This document shows, in pieces, positions 23,693 through 36,425 of a stretch of 64,000 nucleotides of DNA (the stretch's first letter is position 1; every line of letters begins with the position of its first letter). A model generated the notes under the pieces. The model did no database searches. It saw only the letters and a list, made by a program, of their open reading frames with translations, and was not told the DNA's origin. The position numbers and the translations under genes are program-made. This DNA is from Nymphaea colorata (Eukaryota > Streptophyta > Magnoliopsida > Nymphaeales > Nymphaeaceae): the NCBI RefSeq assembly GCF_008831285.2, contig NC_045139.1:16474354-16538353 (forward strand), given 5' to 3'.

Positions 23693-26141
23693 CCTGGCTA
23701 TACTGTTTCCTTGACTCATGAAGCTGAGATGTAGTGATGGCTCCAAGTGAAGGTGCTTGAATAATCATGTTCATTGAGAATTCACATAGAAGTTGAATAT
23801 GGGGCATGATCATTTTGAAGCATTGAAGGGGTGGCAGAATTTTCTGGCAAATTGACTCTCAGGAAGCACTGATTGGCAATAAACGATGGTGCTGATATCA
23901 TGTTGCAAGATGAAAGAGTTGCTGAAATTGTGGAGGCAAACAGTTCCATGGAAATTTGGCTGCTTCATTCTTCAGTTCCCGCATACCTTTTGACATTTTA
24001 TAGGATGGTGTACGGGAGGAGGAGAGTTTGGGGAGTGAGTCGGTGAACGGGTGCAGGGCAACTAGAAGCATGATTAGTTTGTAATCTCTATTAACTTATG
24101 CAAATTGATTACAGTCACTAGAACCACAAATCCTGAGTTTAAACTGAGGTTTCTACCGAAGAAATCTAATAGCTTCAACTTGAAATAAAAAGAGTTGCAC
24201 GATGGCGATCCGCACACGTGCAAAATTGCAAAAGAATTACAGACCCCTCTACCGATGGTAGGAGCAGCCATTGTGACAGAACACGCCTCTGGATAAAGTT
24301 GCGCAGCACGAACACTGCAAATGTAGTGTTTGAAGATCCAAGCATCAATCATATGCAATCCACGAACACTGCAAATGTACAAATCCTGTAAAAAAACTGA
24401 ACTGCGATCCCTTTTTACAAGGCATGCACAGGTTGCACAGAAAAAATAGCACTTTCTCCCTTTTTTTTCCCGTCTCATGTATTACAGTTTCCATTAAAGC
24501 GAACAACATTAACAAACCTTTCCTCCAGTCTCTACAACAATTCTCATAAACATATAACATGAACGAAAACTTTCGTCTCATACAGGTGCTTCGACAGATT
24601 AAAAGTTGCTTTAAATGACTCATGGAGTTGTACAGCCACAGTCTCCTGATAGTTATACTAACATGCTCATCCTTTGCGTAAGCGTGAGCAGCTATATATG
24701 CACTGGCCACCGTGATGTATCCCGAAGCCCTGCTACCTCCACGGTATCGCAGTCTACAATTTTGTTTTTCAAAGGGTCACGTCTTTAATCCCCCTTAGCT
24801 ATCTGTCCAGAGGATTTTCCCAGCTAATCTTTGTTAAAATACCTGAAGCATTACAAATTCAAAAATACTATTCAAGCACAAGAAAAACAATCTTGAAACA
24901 AAGCAAAAGATTTATAACAGTGCACAACATAATTCCTGCTTCTTTGATGACTGCAATGAGAAACCTTGCATCATGTTGCTAGTTCTCTCTTTGCATACAC
25001 GCGGTGCCCGTTGATTCTTTCGTGTCTGTATGCGTGTATGTTATGGCTAAGGACAGGACAAGGGAAAACCCCTCTTGCCACTGCCATAAATTAGCAGGTC
25101 TCCTGTTGGTAGAAACCTTGAAGCCCCTGTTTAGTTGCGAGCATGCCCTGTTCTAAGTTCTAACGGTGCAACAAAATGGCACTCCATGTCTCAAATTCGT
25201 GGCATCCCGTCAAACAGATGATTTTCATGAGTCACCCTGTCAGATGAGAAAAAGTTCTTGGTGGCATTGATGTCGTAAAATGTTAATGCATGACGATAAA
25301 ATGTCAGGTGCTACCAAAATATTCTTTTGTTCTCCTAAAACCATGGCATGTCCAACAACTCAAGTTTATTGCTTACTCCACTAGGAGAAATTTTTTCTTT
25401 CTTGCGGAAAGGAGAGGGGGACGGGAGGGGGAGGTCTTTGCTCCGTCAGGACAAGCTGGTCGAGATGTGGTCTCCAGTCAGTCAAGTGAGGCAGCGATAT
25501 GTCAACCCCTGTGAGTACTGCTTTAGCAAAGCTAACAGTAGCTCAGACAGCCCTTGGGTGGAAGAAACCTTCACATTTGGAAACAAAGAATTGAAAGTTG
25601 TTTCCTCGATTATCTTGATGATTCCACCTTTGTTTCAGGAAAAACTTATAGCTCATAAAAGCTCCGTAAGGAACGTCACAACTTCAAGAATGTGTTGCAG
25701 CTCCAAACTATCCCAATGTGCTAATCACCAGTGTGTACTAGGAAGGGAAACAAATTTAAACAAACAAGGAGCCACATGGACCAACTGAATTGGCAACCAC
25801 TGATTTGTTTGCTTGGACAGGAAAGAAGAAGGAACCATAAATCGAGTCCCGTCCTTGAGATGAAATGAACTAGTAGAAAACTACAGCCCTAAAAAAGATC
25901 ATATATAACTTTCCAGGTGGCAACTGAAGATATGCCACATTATCCTAGAGACTGGATCGCAGTAGACAATCTTTCCAAAGGTTGACACATCAAGCTTAAG
26001 TAAAAAACAAAAAACAAAAACAAAAACAAAAAAGGAAACTTGCCATGGGAGGTGATCAAAATTACAAATAGAAGCACTCACATTGAACAATGACAGTTTA
26101 GAATGGAACAAGCAAATGCCAATGTAGCAAAATTTAGTACC
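23693..26141. other. Intergenic between convergent PORR and RHL1 genes
   Basis: Should contain both 3' untranslated regions. No further gene recognised. A short direct repeat, ACGAACACTGCAAATGTA, occurs at about 24308 and 24363. The open frames here show no recognisable domain. Confidence 0.5.
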
Positions 26142-29100
26142 TCAATCGCTTGATATCTCTTCTATATCATCCTCGCAAACATCAAAAGCCTGAACAGCCA
26201 AAAGAGAGAAGTTTTTATTCCTCAAGGAAAACGGACATTGGGTAATCAGCAGAACACACCACTAACACAAGACGTAACAAAGTTCTGCTGAAGTGGTTCT
26301 ATAATGGGAAAGAAAGGCACCAGACATCAGACGGCATACATCCTTAGCTGTATTTTGAGTTAGACGCATTAACAGCCTATTCTTGAAAGACTGCAGGACC
26401 TTACAACATTTGCCCTCATTGCAAGAACTAGAAAAAGAAAAAGGTATATACTATATACTGTAAAGATTCTAGCAGCTACTACATTATAAGCCTGTACAGT
26501 GTACTGGTGCCATAAAGAACACCAGCCTATATGGAATGTGTCACAAAATAACAAACATTATAACAAAATTATCTAGAGAAGAGCAAGCTAAAATTTTTAG
26601 AATTAATACTAAGTCATCTAAAATGGTACTTTTCTATCTACCAAATCTGAAATTTATGACAAGGCAAATTCAAACAGATGCTTGACTTGGTTTCTAACAT
26701 AAAAACAAAGGTTTGCTATGCATGTTAACACAGGGATGCTGAAGGTAAATAACAACAAGCAAACCATCTCTAGATCCGGTAGATCTTACTCTATTTTATC
26801 ATTAAACAAAGATTAATACAAAAAAGAAGGGTATCAATGCCACAAAAAACAAAATTCGCTCAAGTTACAAATAAATTAGGAAAGGAGAAACAGAAAGTAA
26901 GGTATCCGTACCACCCAGCAATTACAAGGACAAAATGAAACAAAGCATGCTACCTTCTTCAAAATAGACAACAGCAGCGTGAACCATAATTACCTTTGAC
27001 TGTTTTTGTTTCCCTGAAGCTTTAGTCCCTGCAACAACCACAAGCCAGGAAAAATACTAAGTCACAAATACCAGGAAACCATAAGGGGGATGAAGCAGAA
27101 TTTTTTATTGTTTATTGGAGACCATGCTTGTCATCATCGAATTCACGCTGCTAGAATAGAAGCATAAAATGCTTTTTTTTTTTTATTTCATATGTTATTC
27201 AAGTCAACATGCATTATACCATGGAGAACAAATTTATAGGTTCTTGTTTGCACTTTGCATCCAAAGCATTCATTTAGTTGCAGATAAAGAAAATGTGGCT
27301 GCATAGTTGTTCTCTAACATGGCAAGGTGCATTGATGTTTTTGTTATGCACTCCACCAAGACTACCAGATAGCACATAAAACATGATAATTAACAAAACC
27401 AATTCAAACCTGACATGATTGTCAAAAATAGATCCAACAGGCAGTGGCAGAACCGAAAATTTCTGGCTGAGAGACAGACCCTTGAAAAATAAATGGCTGA
27501 GGGGTACCAATATGTGAAAAAAAAAAAAAAAAGACAAATGGGGCTATGGGACTTTAGAATGTAAATAAGTAATTTGTGGGCCTGTGTGGGTGTTTAGGCG
27601 CCAACATGTAAATAAGCAAATGGGTCTATGGCACATTAATATATAAATAAGTAATTTATGTGGGCAAATGCCGACAAAAGCCCGCAATGTGCCTCCACCA
27701 CTGCAACCAGGTGAGAAGCTCACAAAGTTTGCACTGTAGTATCTATAATTTATATGCTGGTCAAGAAGAAATTGCTAGTAATGTGCTTGTAATCGAGACT
27801 TTAATTGACTAAATAACTAATATGGTTCCATATTGAATGGAGGTCTTGGAAGCCTTCCTAGGTCAAGACCAAGCCAAAAAAATGGATAGCTGTCGAAATG
27901 GTTTCAAGGTCTCAATAGACAATGCATAGAATAAGTCATAGAAAAGCACAGTGGCTTAATTTTCAGTAGACCAACGTGGAAATGCCTTTAGGACTTAAGA
28001 TATTTACTCATCTTCCAGGCACTTTAACTCGTGGAATCTCCATAAGACATGATTACGTCTGTTATTGTTATTTTATATTTAAATAATCATTAAAATTGTC
28101 TTACTTATAATGGTAAATTAGCATCAGCCCTTATTTTGTGTGAATGGCCAGAAGGAAGATTGTCTCTGAAATTTTTATGTTTGGTTTTTTTTTCTTTATC
28201 TGTCTCTGTTTGGCGGAGAAGTAAATTTGGCACTTTGTACTTTGAACCCTTAAGCATTCATACACAAGATGAATATACTGAACACTTTTTGCATTCTTGC
28301 AGTAATTTTGATCAAACTGTTACAAAATCAGTGAATCTTATGGCAAATTAGCATCAGCCTCAACTTTCATGAACGGCAGAGAGGAGGATTGCTTGTGTAA
28401 TTCTTTCAGCTCTTTTATTTTTCATCCTTTCACATTTTGCAGGAAAGAAAATTTTGGCACTTTCAATAACAAACCATTCATAGACTCACCACTTCCTGTA
28501 CTTTTGTGATTATTTTGATAATTGATAGGCCCTTTAACCTGAGAATAAACATCAAATTTCATATCACAAACAAAATACAGTGAATGTGATCCTTTAAGTG
28601 TTCAATGAGTGTAAAAGATGAGATAAACTTATTAAAGAGAAGGCAAAAAGAACATACCCCTTTGGGGCTGGCCTTTTTCTTTGAATTTGTTGATTGTACC
28701 TTGCAATTAGATCCTGAAAACGCAAGTTAAATTTCTGCTGCTTGTGCCAAAGCATAGAACCAATTATATTTGCTTTAGGCAAGGAAAAATTTTCATAAGA
28801 TATACAAACTAAAAGGTAGGATAAGTTCATAGCGATGTTTGTAAGCTACAAAGCAGAAAAAAAATACCTTTTGATGCTGGGGATGCTCTTGGGCTCTTCT
28901 TTGATTTCTAACATACAATCAACCCACCAGGAAAAAACATCATTTGTTGCCCTCAGGCATAACTTGATACAAGATACACAAATGTAATAAGCATAAATCC
29001 ACCAAGAAGAGTTTAGACTCACATGAAGATAAACTGATAAATTTATGGTAACTAATCCAATGAGACTATCCAAGGGAAACAAAGAGCAGGCATATGTAAC

Positions 29101-32100
29101 ATTTATAAGTATGGTATTACCCTGCTCTTGCAGATATGCACCTAAAATTTTTGTCTATCACCAAGATGTTTATAACTGAGCAGTCAGTATCATAACAATT
29201 ATGAACCATCCACTTTTCTTGTTTTGCTTTTACCAATTAATTGTAACATGCATTTGTGACACAGATCTTCTTTCTGTGTGGGTTCAGACACAAAACATTT
29301 GTTATTCGTCTTGTCTCCAGCCAACTGGGGCCTGTTTAACCAGATTGAACCAGCACTAACTCAAAACTGAACACAACCAGTGCCTGTCCAGTTCAAATCC
29401 TAGATGCTTGTTTAAGTTTGTCATTTTCACAGATTCTTCAATTTTTATGCACAACAGAAGCCACACTAGGGATTGTGGCACGTATAAAGTATAGACCAAA
29501 ATGATCATTTCTCTTTCTTTTATGATTTTGAAAATAACCCAAGCGGGTAAGCATAACTTCTTAAAATAATTCATACAGGTATCTTGAGTCTGATTCCATA
29601 TCACAAATATTTGACTGACTTTATCTGAACTCAGCCTAAACAGGAGAATGCATGATTGAAGGCAGTAGAACTAGCTGAAACTATACCATGTCTGTCCTAT
29701 TAAAACTCTATATGCATGTTAAGGCTTATAAGTTGCACGTGAAAAAGAGGGGTTAATCCTTTAGTTTGTAAGCTTATCACTTGATGGAACTGATACTATA
29801 GCATGCAGCCACACAAAACACCACCATATTTTCCTGAAGCAATGTAAACTAAGAAAATTCTACTGTAATCTCAAAGAAAACAACATACCGTACTCCAGAT
29901 GAAGATTCAATTTTGTGAAGTGGACACGATAATCAGATATATGCAATTTAAGCTATAATTATTTAGTTATTGCTATATATACCCTACAAGGAGAACAAGC
30001 ACATGCAAAGTAGCAAATTCAAAAGTAACTAAGAAGTCCCTCAAGACAACATTTGAATGAAAATAAATAATGCCTCTATGAACTGAACAGTCAACAGGTA
30101 ACATCATTTATTCGTTTACTTCAAAGCAGTAGTGAGATTGCCTAATCTTTACCTCCACTTTCTCAAATAAAGTTGCTAAAGTAGTTTGCACTAATCCTCC
30201 TTGTTTACTCTTGGAATTTCCTCTTGATCTCTCAGCAGTCAAAGGCGACTGCTTAGCTTTAACTGAAGGAACACCCTGTGCTCTTCCGTGACCATCTTCA
30301 CCATCAACAGAGCCAGGAACTTCCTTCTTGGAGTTTCTTGGCTGTATTTCCATTTGGGTATCCTCAGTACGAAACAGTATTTAAAGCCGACACAACAATA
30401 AATCACAACCAGAAGACAAAATATTATGCTTAAGTTATAACAAACATGTGTCAAATGTTTGAGTGCAAGAAAATTTCAGGTCCTGTTGATAGCATTATTT
30501 CAAAATTAGTTTCCTAATCCTACCTGTTGATCATGTTTCTTTTCTTCTATCGCAGATGCTCCATTGGATTCAGATCCTTCCTTGGAACTGCCATTGTCAA
30601 CATCTTCATCTCCTGAAGAAGCTTCAGCATATCTGTGACAGGATAAAAGTAAAAACATGCCGGCTTAGTAGATACAGACTATAAGTATTGTTTAAGGATC
30701 TTGTTGTGCATAAAAAATGTAACAGGATCAGCCTTGACTCTATATAACAGAAGTGGTATAAGTAATATACGTGCATCTGGTTATTCCAAGGAAATTGATT
30801 CAATAGACAAGATATAGAACATTGTAGCAAAAAAACCAAAATAAAAAAAAAAACTTATAAATCCATCATAAACACATTAATAAAATGCAGACATGACAAA
30901 CAATGCTTCAACAGTATCATCAAACTCACAAGTCACAATGTGCAATAGCATAAACATGCATGACTATATACACAAATAAACATGCATAACTGAAGCTTCT
31001 AGGACCAAGCTTGGTGCATTATGTACCCCTAAGAAAACCCCGATAAAAGGTTAACAGCCATGGGAAAAGGGAACAGGAAGACAAATATTTGATAAACTGA
31101 TTCTGCTCTAAATAGGAACAGAAAAAATATCAACCCCGCATGAGACTTGATTGATGATGCTTGTATGAAGGCACTTCATTATTGAAATTAGTTCAGAATT
31201 CAGATACCCATACTTCCGATATATTTCAAATGTATACAATCAGCAATTATAAATTCACAGTTTTCAAAAAATATGTGTGCATTAGCTCTTATATGACCAT
31301 TGCTCCCTAGCATTTATAACTCCAACAAGTGTTTGATGTTTCATTAATTTCATTCAGTCAATTCCTTCTTTGCTGGAATACTATAGCTTCATAGGTCATT
31401 GGATTTATGCACAAAGCCCATGGATGTACCGGAGTCAATCCTATAATTTAGGAGTTTATCCTTATTGAATTGGAGTGTTGTTTTTGAAATAATTGAACTA
31501 AAATAGACTCGTGAAAGAAAGAAGGTGATTCAGTAAATATATTTGAACAGGAATTGAGGTGGACAAACTAACGAACAGATGCAAGAAAAAAAAATGTAGA
31601 AGTGCCTTATACCAAGAGTTTAATTTTTTTTTTAAAAAAAAAAAAAGCCAGGACAACAAATTGCTGACAAACAATGCTGAAAATGTGATGGACATGTCTA
31701 ACAATAGAAAATTTGGAACAAGGAAAACCAAACGACTACTTCAAAATATAAGAGATTGCAGGGATATACGTGATAGTTTTTCCAGCTGTTCTAGCAGAAT
31801 GTCTAATGGGTGTAACTTCCAAGACATCATTTGATGTGTCAGCAGTCAAAGGCCGAGAATCATCAGAAGCATCATCAGTCAATTCAGGTTTAGGAGAAAG
31901 TGCTGCTGCATGCTTGTGAGAAGATTTATCCATGCAAGAAGTATCCATTGGTGTATCACCAACTCCACCTTTAAAATCGTACTCTGTGTGCTTCACCTGA
32001 GTAAAGAGTGTATCATACAGAAAAGTGATTCACGATCCTCTTTCAAACAAAGACCCAATCTCCCCCAAGAGTACGGGATAGACGGACCTCTTTCAAACTT

Positions 32101-33958
32101 TCTGGAAATTCGAGCTTAAGCTCCTCAGGATTTTCTTCTTTGGTCCCAATCCACCAGGCATCAGAAAACACAACCTATGAAGAACCTGTCAATAAGAATC
32201 TTCCAACTCCGATGGCATCTTACACTCACAAAACAGGCAGGAAATAAACTTATATAACTAAATTATTATGTTTTTGTACTTGGGGTCACTGCACAGTAGG
32301 CTGGTAAGCAAGCTAAAGAAACCACGCTTGATGTCCTCAAGCTTAGCTCATCCTTACAACAAGCCAGGTCAAGTTCAAACTCATAAAAAATATTAGAGAT
32401 CAGGGAACAAATTCAGGCTGGCTCAGATCAAGCGAAACAGAATTTCAACATCAAATCAGTAATGATTAATCTCTAAGTTTATTGAAGACACTCGAGGAAA
32501 TACATTTAGAAGACAAAATCCAAATTTTTGAGGACAAGCAATCCAGCAAGTTACTTCATAATTACATGACGTAATTTGTTCAAAATATATTAAGCTGAAA
32601 TGAGCATCTACGGCTTCATACTGAACTTTGGGAGCTCACATATATCTATGACCCAGCCAAGTAGATGACTTTTCTCGACCGTGTCAGCAATGTGTGACAA
32701 CAGCAACCGTCGTGTTCTTGATATGATAATCTGGTGTATGTTGTTTATGATGGTAAACGAACAAAAATATGCACATCAGTTTTTCCAGATTCCTCTATCA
32801 TGAATCTCCAATGGTTCATAAGGTTTTGTGATTCTGATAGATAAGCAGTAAAACAGTACTTAGGAAAGGTTGCAGTCACCATATTCTCAAACCAATCTTC
32901 ACATAAGATGCTCTTTGATGTTTTCGCCAGTTGCAAGGTCAGATACTTGTTCTTCGGGTAAATGATAGTGCCGAACAGCTTCATCCGTCCCTGATGCAGC
33001 ACAACGTTCGAACAAACAGCAGATCAGGATAAATATATATAACGAGGGAAAAAGAACATGAAAATTTTGCAGAACAGCCAAAAGACAAATGAACCGACAA
33101 AGAAACAGGGTACAATCAACTTTGTCCACACAGAAAAATTAGGTCGCAAGCCATGAAAAATGTTCTGATACGTGAGATTCAATTGAAACGTGAATGATTC
33201 AAGCACCAAGCTGTTTGGATCTTTCCCAGTGAAGCGTGTAATTCTTACCTGATAATAGATGTTAAACAAGATAATACACGGATGGAAACTCGCTACCACT
33301 TTGTTTTACGTCAATGTCGCCAAAAAGAAAACAAATGCACAGATGATGCACAGAAGGAGAAAAAAAAATATATACATAGCTACTCCTTCAAACAGATGGA
33401 GTTCATGGCGGGCGCTGACAATGCTCACTCCACAGACTACAGCTAAATCCGCCAGTTTAGGTCGTTACAAAAATGACACTGACTGAAATTGCAACATTCA
33501 AACTATTTCACAGCAACATTTTTTCAGGTTCACAACCTTAAGTGCGTCGTCTCAGAGATAGAGAAAGCAACCTGGGGGAAATCGATGTAGAGGACGGGCT
33601 TCTTCGTGTGGAGGTCAGCGAGCTCGCCGATCTTACCACCGGAAATGGGAGCGAAGAGGCCGGGGAGCGCGAAGAGGAACCGGTTCTTCCGGGCGCCTTT
33701 CTTCACGATGTCGCGGCCGTCCTGCTTTATGGCGGTCTTCGACGGAAGCAGCGGCGCACTAGTGGTCGCCCGGCAGTGAGAAAGCAGGCCGTTCTCCACA
33801 GCGAAGCGGCGTAGCCGCTCCCGCTGCTCGTCGACCTCGGGAGCTGCCTCCTTCTCTGCCGCCCTGCGCCTCTTCGCCACGGGCTCCCGCGGCCGCTCCT
33901 CCGCCGCCTCGCCGCTTCCTTCCGATGACTTCTCGCGCTTCTTCGCCGGCGGAGCCAT
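26142..33958 (-). CDS. RHL1: DNA-binding protein RHL1 (ROOT HAIRLESS 1 / HYPOCOTYL 7), topoisomerase VI accessory subunit
   Basis: Nuclear protein that works with TOP6A, TOP6B and BIN4 in plant topoisomerase VI, needed for endoreduplication. Exons on the minus strand: 33958-33572, 32990-32880, 32174-32088, 31996-31770, 30632-30524 and 30341-30153, all in agreeing phase and clearly matching RHL1: a Lys/Arg-rich N-terminus, DIVKKGARKNRFLFALPGL, APISGGKIGEL, PVLYIDFPQ|GRMKLFGTIIYPKNKYL, LCEDWFENM|VVFSDAWWIGTKEENPEE, VTPIRHSAR, and LVQTTLATLFEKVE. Further small Lys/Ser-rich exons probably follow at 28907-28868, 28713-28658 and 27028-26994. The last exon is probably 26189-26142, coding a short acidic tail (AFDVCEDDIEEISSD). 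The phase between 28658 and 27028 is off by one for that tail, so the C-terminal 50-60 residues are provisional. One intron carries a hAT MITE. Confidence 0.88.
27442..27703. mobile_element. hAT-family MITE in an RHL1 intron
   Basis: Left end CAGTGGCAGAACC; right end in reverse complement CAGTGGTGGAGGC, imperfect terminal inverted repeats of the hAT type. The flanking 8-mers CCAACAGG and CAACCAGG agree at 6 of 8 places, a decayed 8-bp target duplication. The element is 262 bases, non-coding, with an internally repeated TAAATAAGTAATTT unit. Sits between the presumed RHL1 exons at 28658 and 27028. Confidence 0.75.
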
Positions 33959-36425
33959 GGCCTGAGCCCGGTCCCTGCAGCGTCTGGGCCGGGTGATTGA
34001 TGGACTACAGTAGACAAAGGAGGACGGATTCAGAACTGCCGATCACAGGGAAACGCGTCCCTTTCTATCAAACACGTTTTTGAGGGCGTTAGTTTCCTGC
34101 TTATGGAAAGCAAACGGAACGCCCAGTGTCCATGGACAAGACGAATAGGGCCTCGATGTATCGGGTAAAATGAACTTCTTAATTTTCACTTGCCAAGCGT
34201 TTAGTTGCCTATGATATGGAATATTGAGATTTGAAACCAATGGATTTAACAGTAGATCCTTTCTAATCTTAAATTAAATATTTTGTTCAAAGAAATTACA
34301 TATTTTTCCAATGCAAGCAAATAAAATAAATATGTCAAATATGGATTTTATGTCTTATATAAGATTCTTAATTTTATGAACCATGGATTTCACCGTGGGT
34401 CTTTTGCAACTTCAGCAAAAACATGTTACATCATATCAACATCAAAATCTTGGATTTCAAAATTTGCTGGCTACTTCTAGTTGCCATAAATTTTTATTTG
34501 TTTTTTATTGAAAAAAAACGTTTTAAAATGTGCATTACCCACGATTTTTTGTTTGGCCATAATTTTACAAAGGATTTAGCAATCATTTTTTGTGTTTTTA
34601 GTGACACAAAATAAAAAGAAAAAAAACATCCAGTGAGTATATATATGCGTGTGTGAAAACAATTAGCTTACAAACCCTCATATACCAGACTGGACTTTGA
34701 TGGAGATAAGTTGTGACATCAGTTCTAATGAGATCATATGATAAATATATTTTGCAAATATAAAAGCAAGATTGTATTTTTAAAAGTCCAATATGCCCTT
34801 TAAAGGATGAGTTAAATGGATATAGAACAAGTAAAAGTTTCTTTAAATAAAATCCATTGTCCTTTTTTGAGGGTATTATAGAATATTGAAAAAAAAAAGC
34901 TTGACTTTTGTATTTACAACTTATCTCCATGGTCTGATCTCATTTAAATCAATAGTGGTTTATACCAAAGTTGGTATGTGAGGAATGAGCCTGCAAGCAT
35001 CCTACATCCGGTGTTTGCATCTACCATTGACGTGTAACTATGCGTACACATGTTCCATGAACCAAACACCCTCTTCACATACGGCATATCCGTTCTCTTT
35101 TCCCCTCTATTTTTTGTAAATGTTAGTTTTGTTTAGTATTGAAGTGAGTTGTTTTGGAAACAAAAGATCGCTTGGATTTTACAATGCACACAAAACGATG
35201 AGATTTTCTATTGTCAATAAATTGTCTTGAAGTTTGACCTTATAACCAAGGTTACACGTCTCAAAAAGCATAGCGTAGCTAGTGAAACTAAAGCCCTTTC
35301 ATTGTAGAACTCTACTTCGATTTTCATGGGCTTTATGCTACAGAATTTAAAGTAGTGAGATATGACGTTCAAGTTGACGGATGTACCATTACCATTGCTC
35401 TAAAAACAACTGAATGAGAGGACCTTCAAGTTTCTTTTGAGCAGTACCTCCCTCTCACCTTACTTGAACTTTTTGTCTGGCTTTAATTCTCCCTTGTTTG
35501 TTTGGAGAAGTCATAAAAACCTAAAATGGTATACAACAACTATGAATCCATCAAGTTGGCAAGATTTACACATAGAAAATTTCGACAGTGGCCTTTGATT
35601 TAACAAAGCAAGACATATAACTTGTGAATTTTGAAGGCATCATTCAGAAACAAAAACACTTATTAATATTTTACGAACCATTAAACACTCTATGATAGTG
35701 TTTCATAATTCTTCTTTAATATTTGAGATAGATTTGTGTCATTAAATACCCCTTAATGTTGTTTAGATTTAAAGTAACCAGGCAGTGCCTTCAAGGTCTA
35801 GGTTCTTCTTTTTCATTGTCTTGGCTGTCTCTCACTAATTCCTAATCATTTTAATGATGAAAATTGCTCATATATGCACATAAAAGCATATGCATCTCTC
35901 TTCAATATTTAACCGTTGAAGTGAATGGAGAATGCCATAAATGTGGAAGAAAAAGATACGTGAATAATTGTTATCTAAAAATGCGCTTTCCCAAACGAGA
36001 AATCTTATTTATTAATCCAAATTTCATGTTCATATAGGTTCAATTGATTTGATAATTGGATCACAAAGAGAAGATCCGTTTATATTGAGATTTGATCCGT
36101 CAAAAGGCAAGCATAAAGTCGGCCTTCCGGCCACTCTATAAATAGCCGTCACCTTCCGTTTTTGCATTTCCATTGCTTTCTTCCTCGCTGTAAGTGGTGG
36201 TCTCCTCTCCCGCCTCCCCCGAAAATGCCCTCGTTTTCGAAACGTTCGAAAAAGAAAGAGTAAAGAAAATAATAGACTAAATCCAGCAGCGGCAAAGCGG
36301 CATCGCCTGTTCTGTTGGGGATTCAGTCGGGACCGTTTCCGTTGTTGAATTCGCTTTGTTGGTGTTTCTGGTTGCTGTTTTGGGATTAGAATTGGGGGTT
36401 TTTGTGCCCTGAAGTCGTCGGTAAA
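33959..36425. other. Intergenic between divergent RHL1 and NRPB2 genes
   Basis: About 2.4 kb of AT-rich DNA. 34083-34122 holds a short inverted repeat, GGGCGTT ... AACGCCC, possibly the remnant of a Tourist-like MITE. The stretch 34630-34990 loosely resembles 6300-6610 (AAAGTCCAATATGCCCTTTAAAG against AGAGTCCAAAATGGCCTTCAAAG in outline). No gene was recognised; the NRPB2 TATA box and leader occupy the last 290 bases. Confidence 0.5.
36137..36144 (+). promoter_or_regulatory. TATA box of NRPB2
   Basis: TATAAATA in the setting CACTCTATAAATAGCC, 289 bases upstream of the NRPB2 ATG and the only strong TATA element in this promoter. Confidence 0.65.

Noticed and set aside
24074-24710. Overlapping minus-strand frames of 120-134 residues
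   Set aside because: Cys-rich but without recognisable domain, splice pattern or leader; probably chance frames downstream of RHL1.
25348-25788. 146-residue plus-strand frame
   Set aside because: No family resemblance, low-complexity start, and located in the 3' flank between two convergent genes.
31618-31646. T-run followed by A-run forming a palindrome
   Set aside because: Simple homopolymer runs inside an RHL1 intron; no sign of a hairpin gene.
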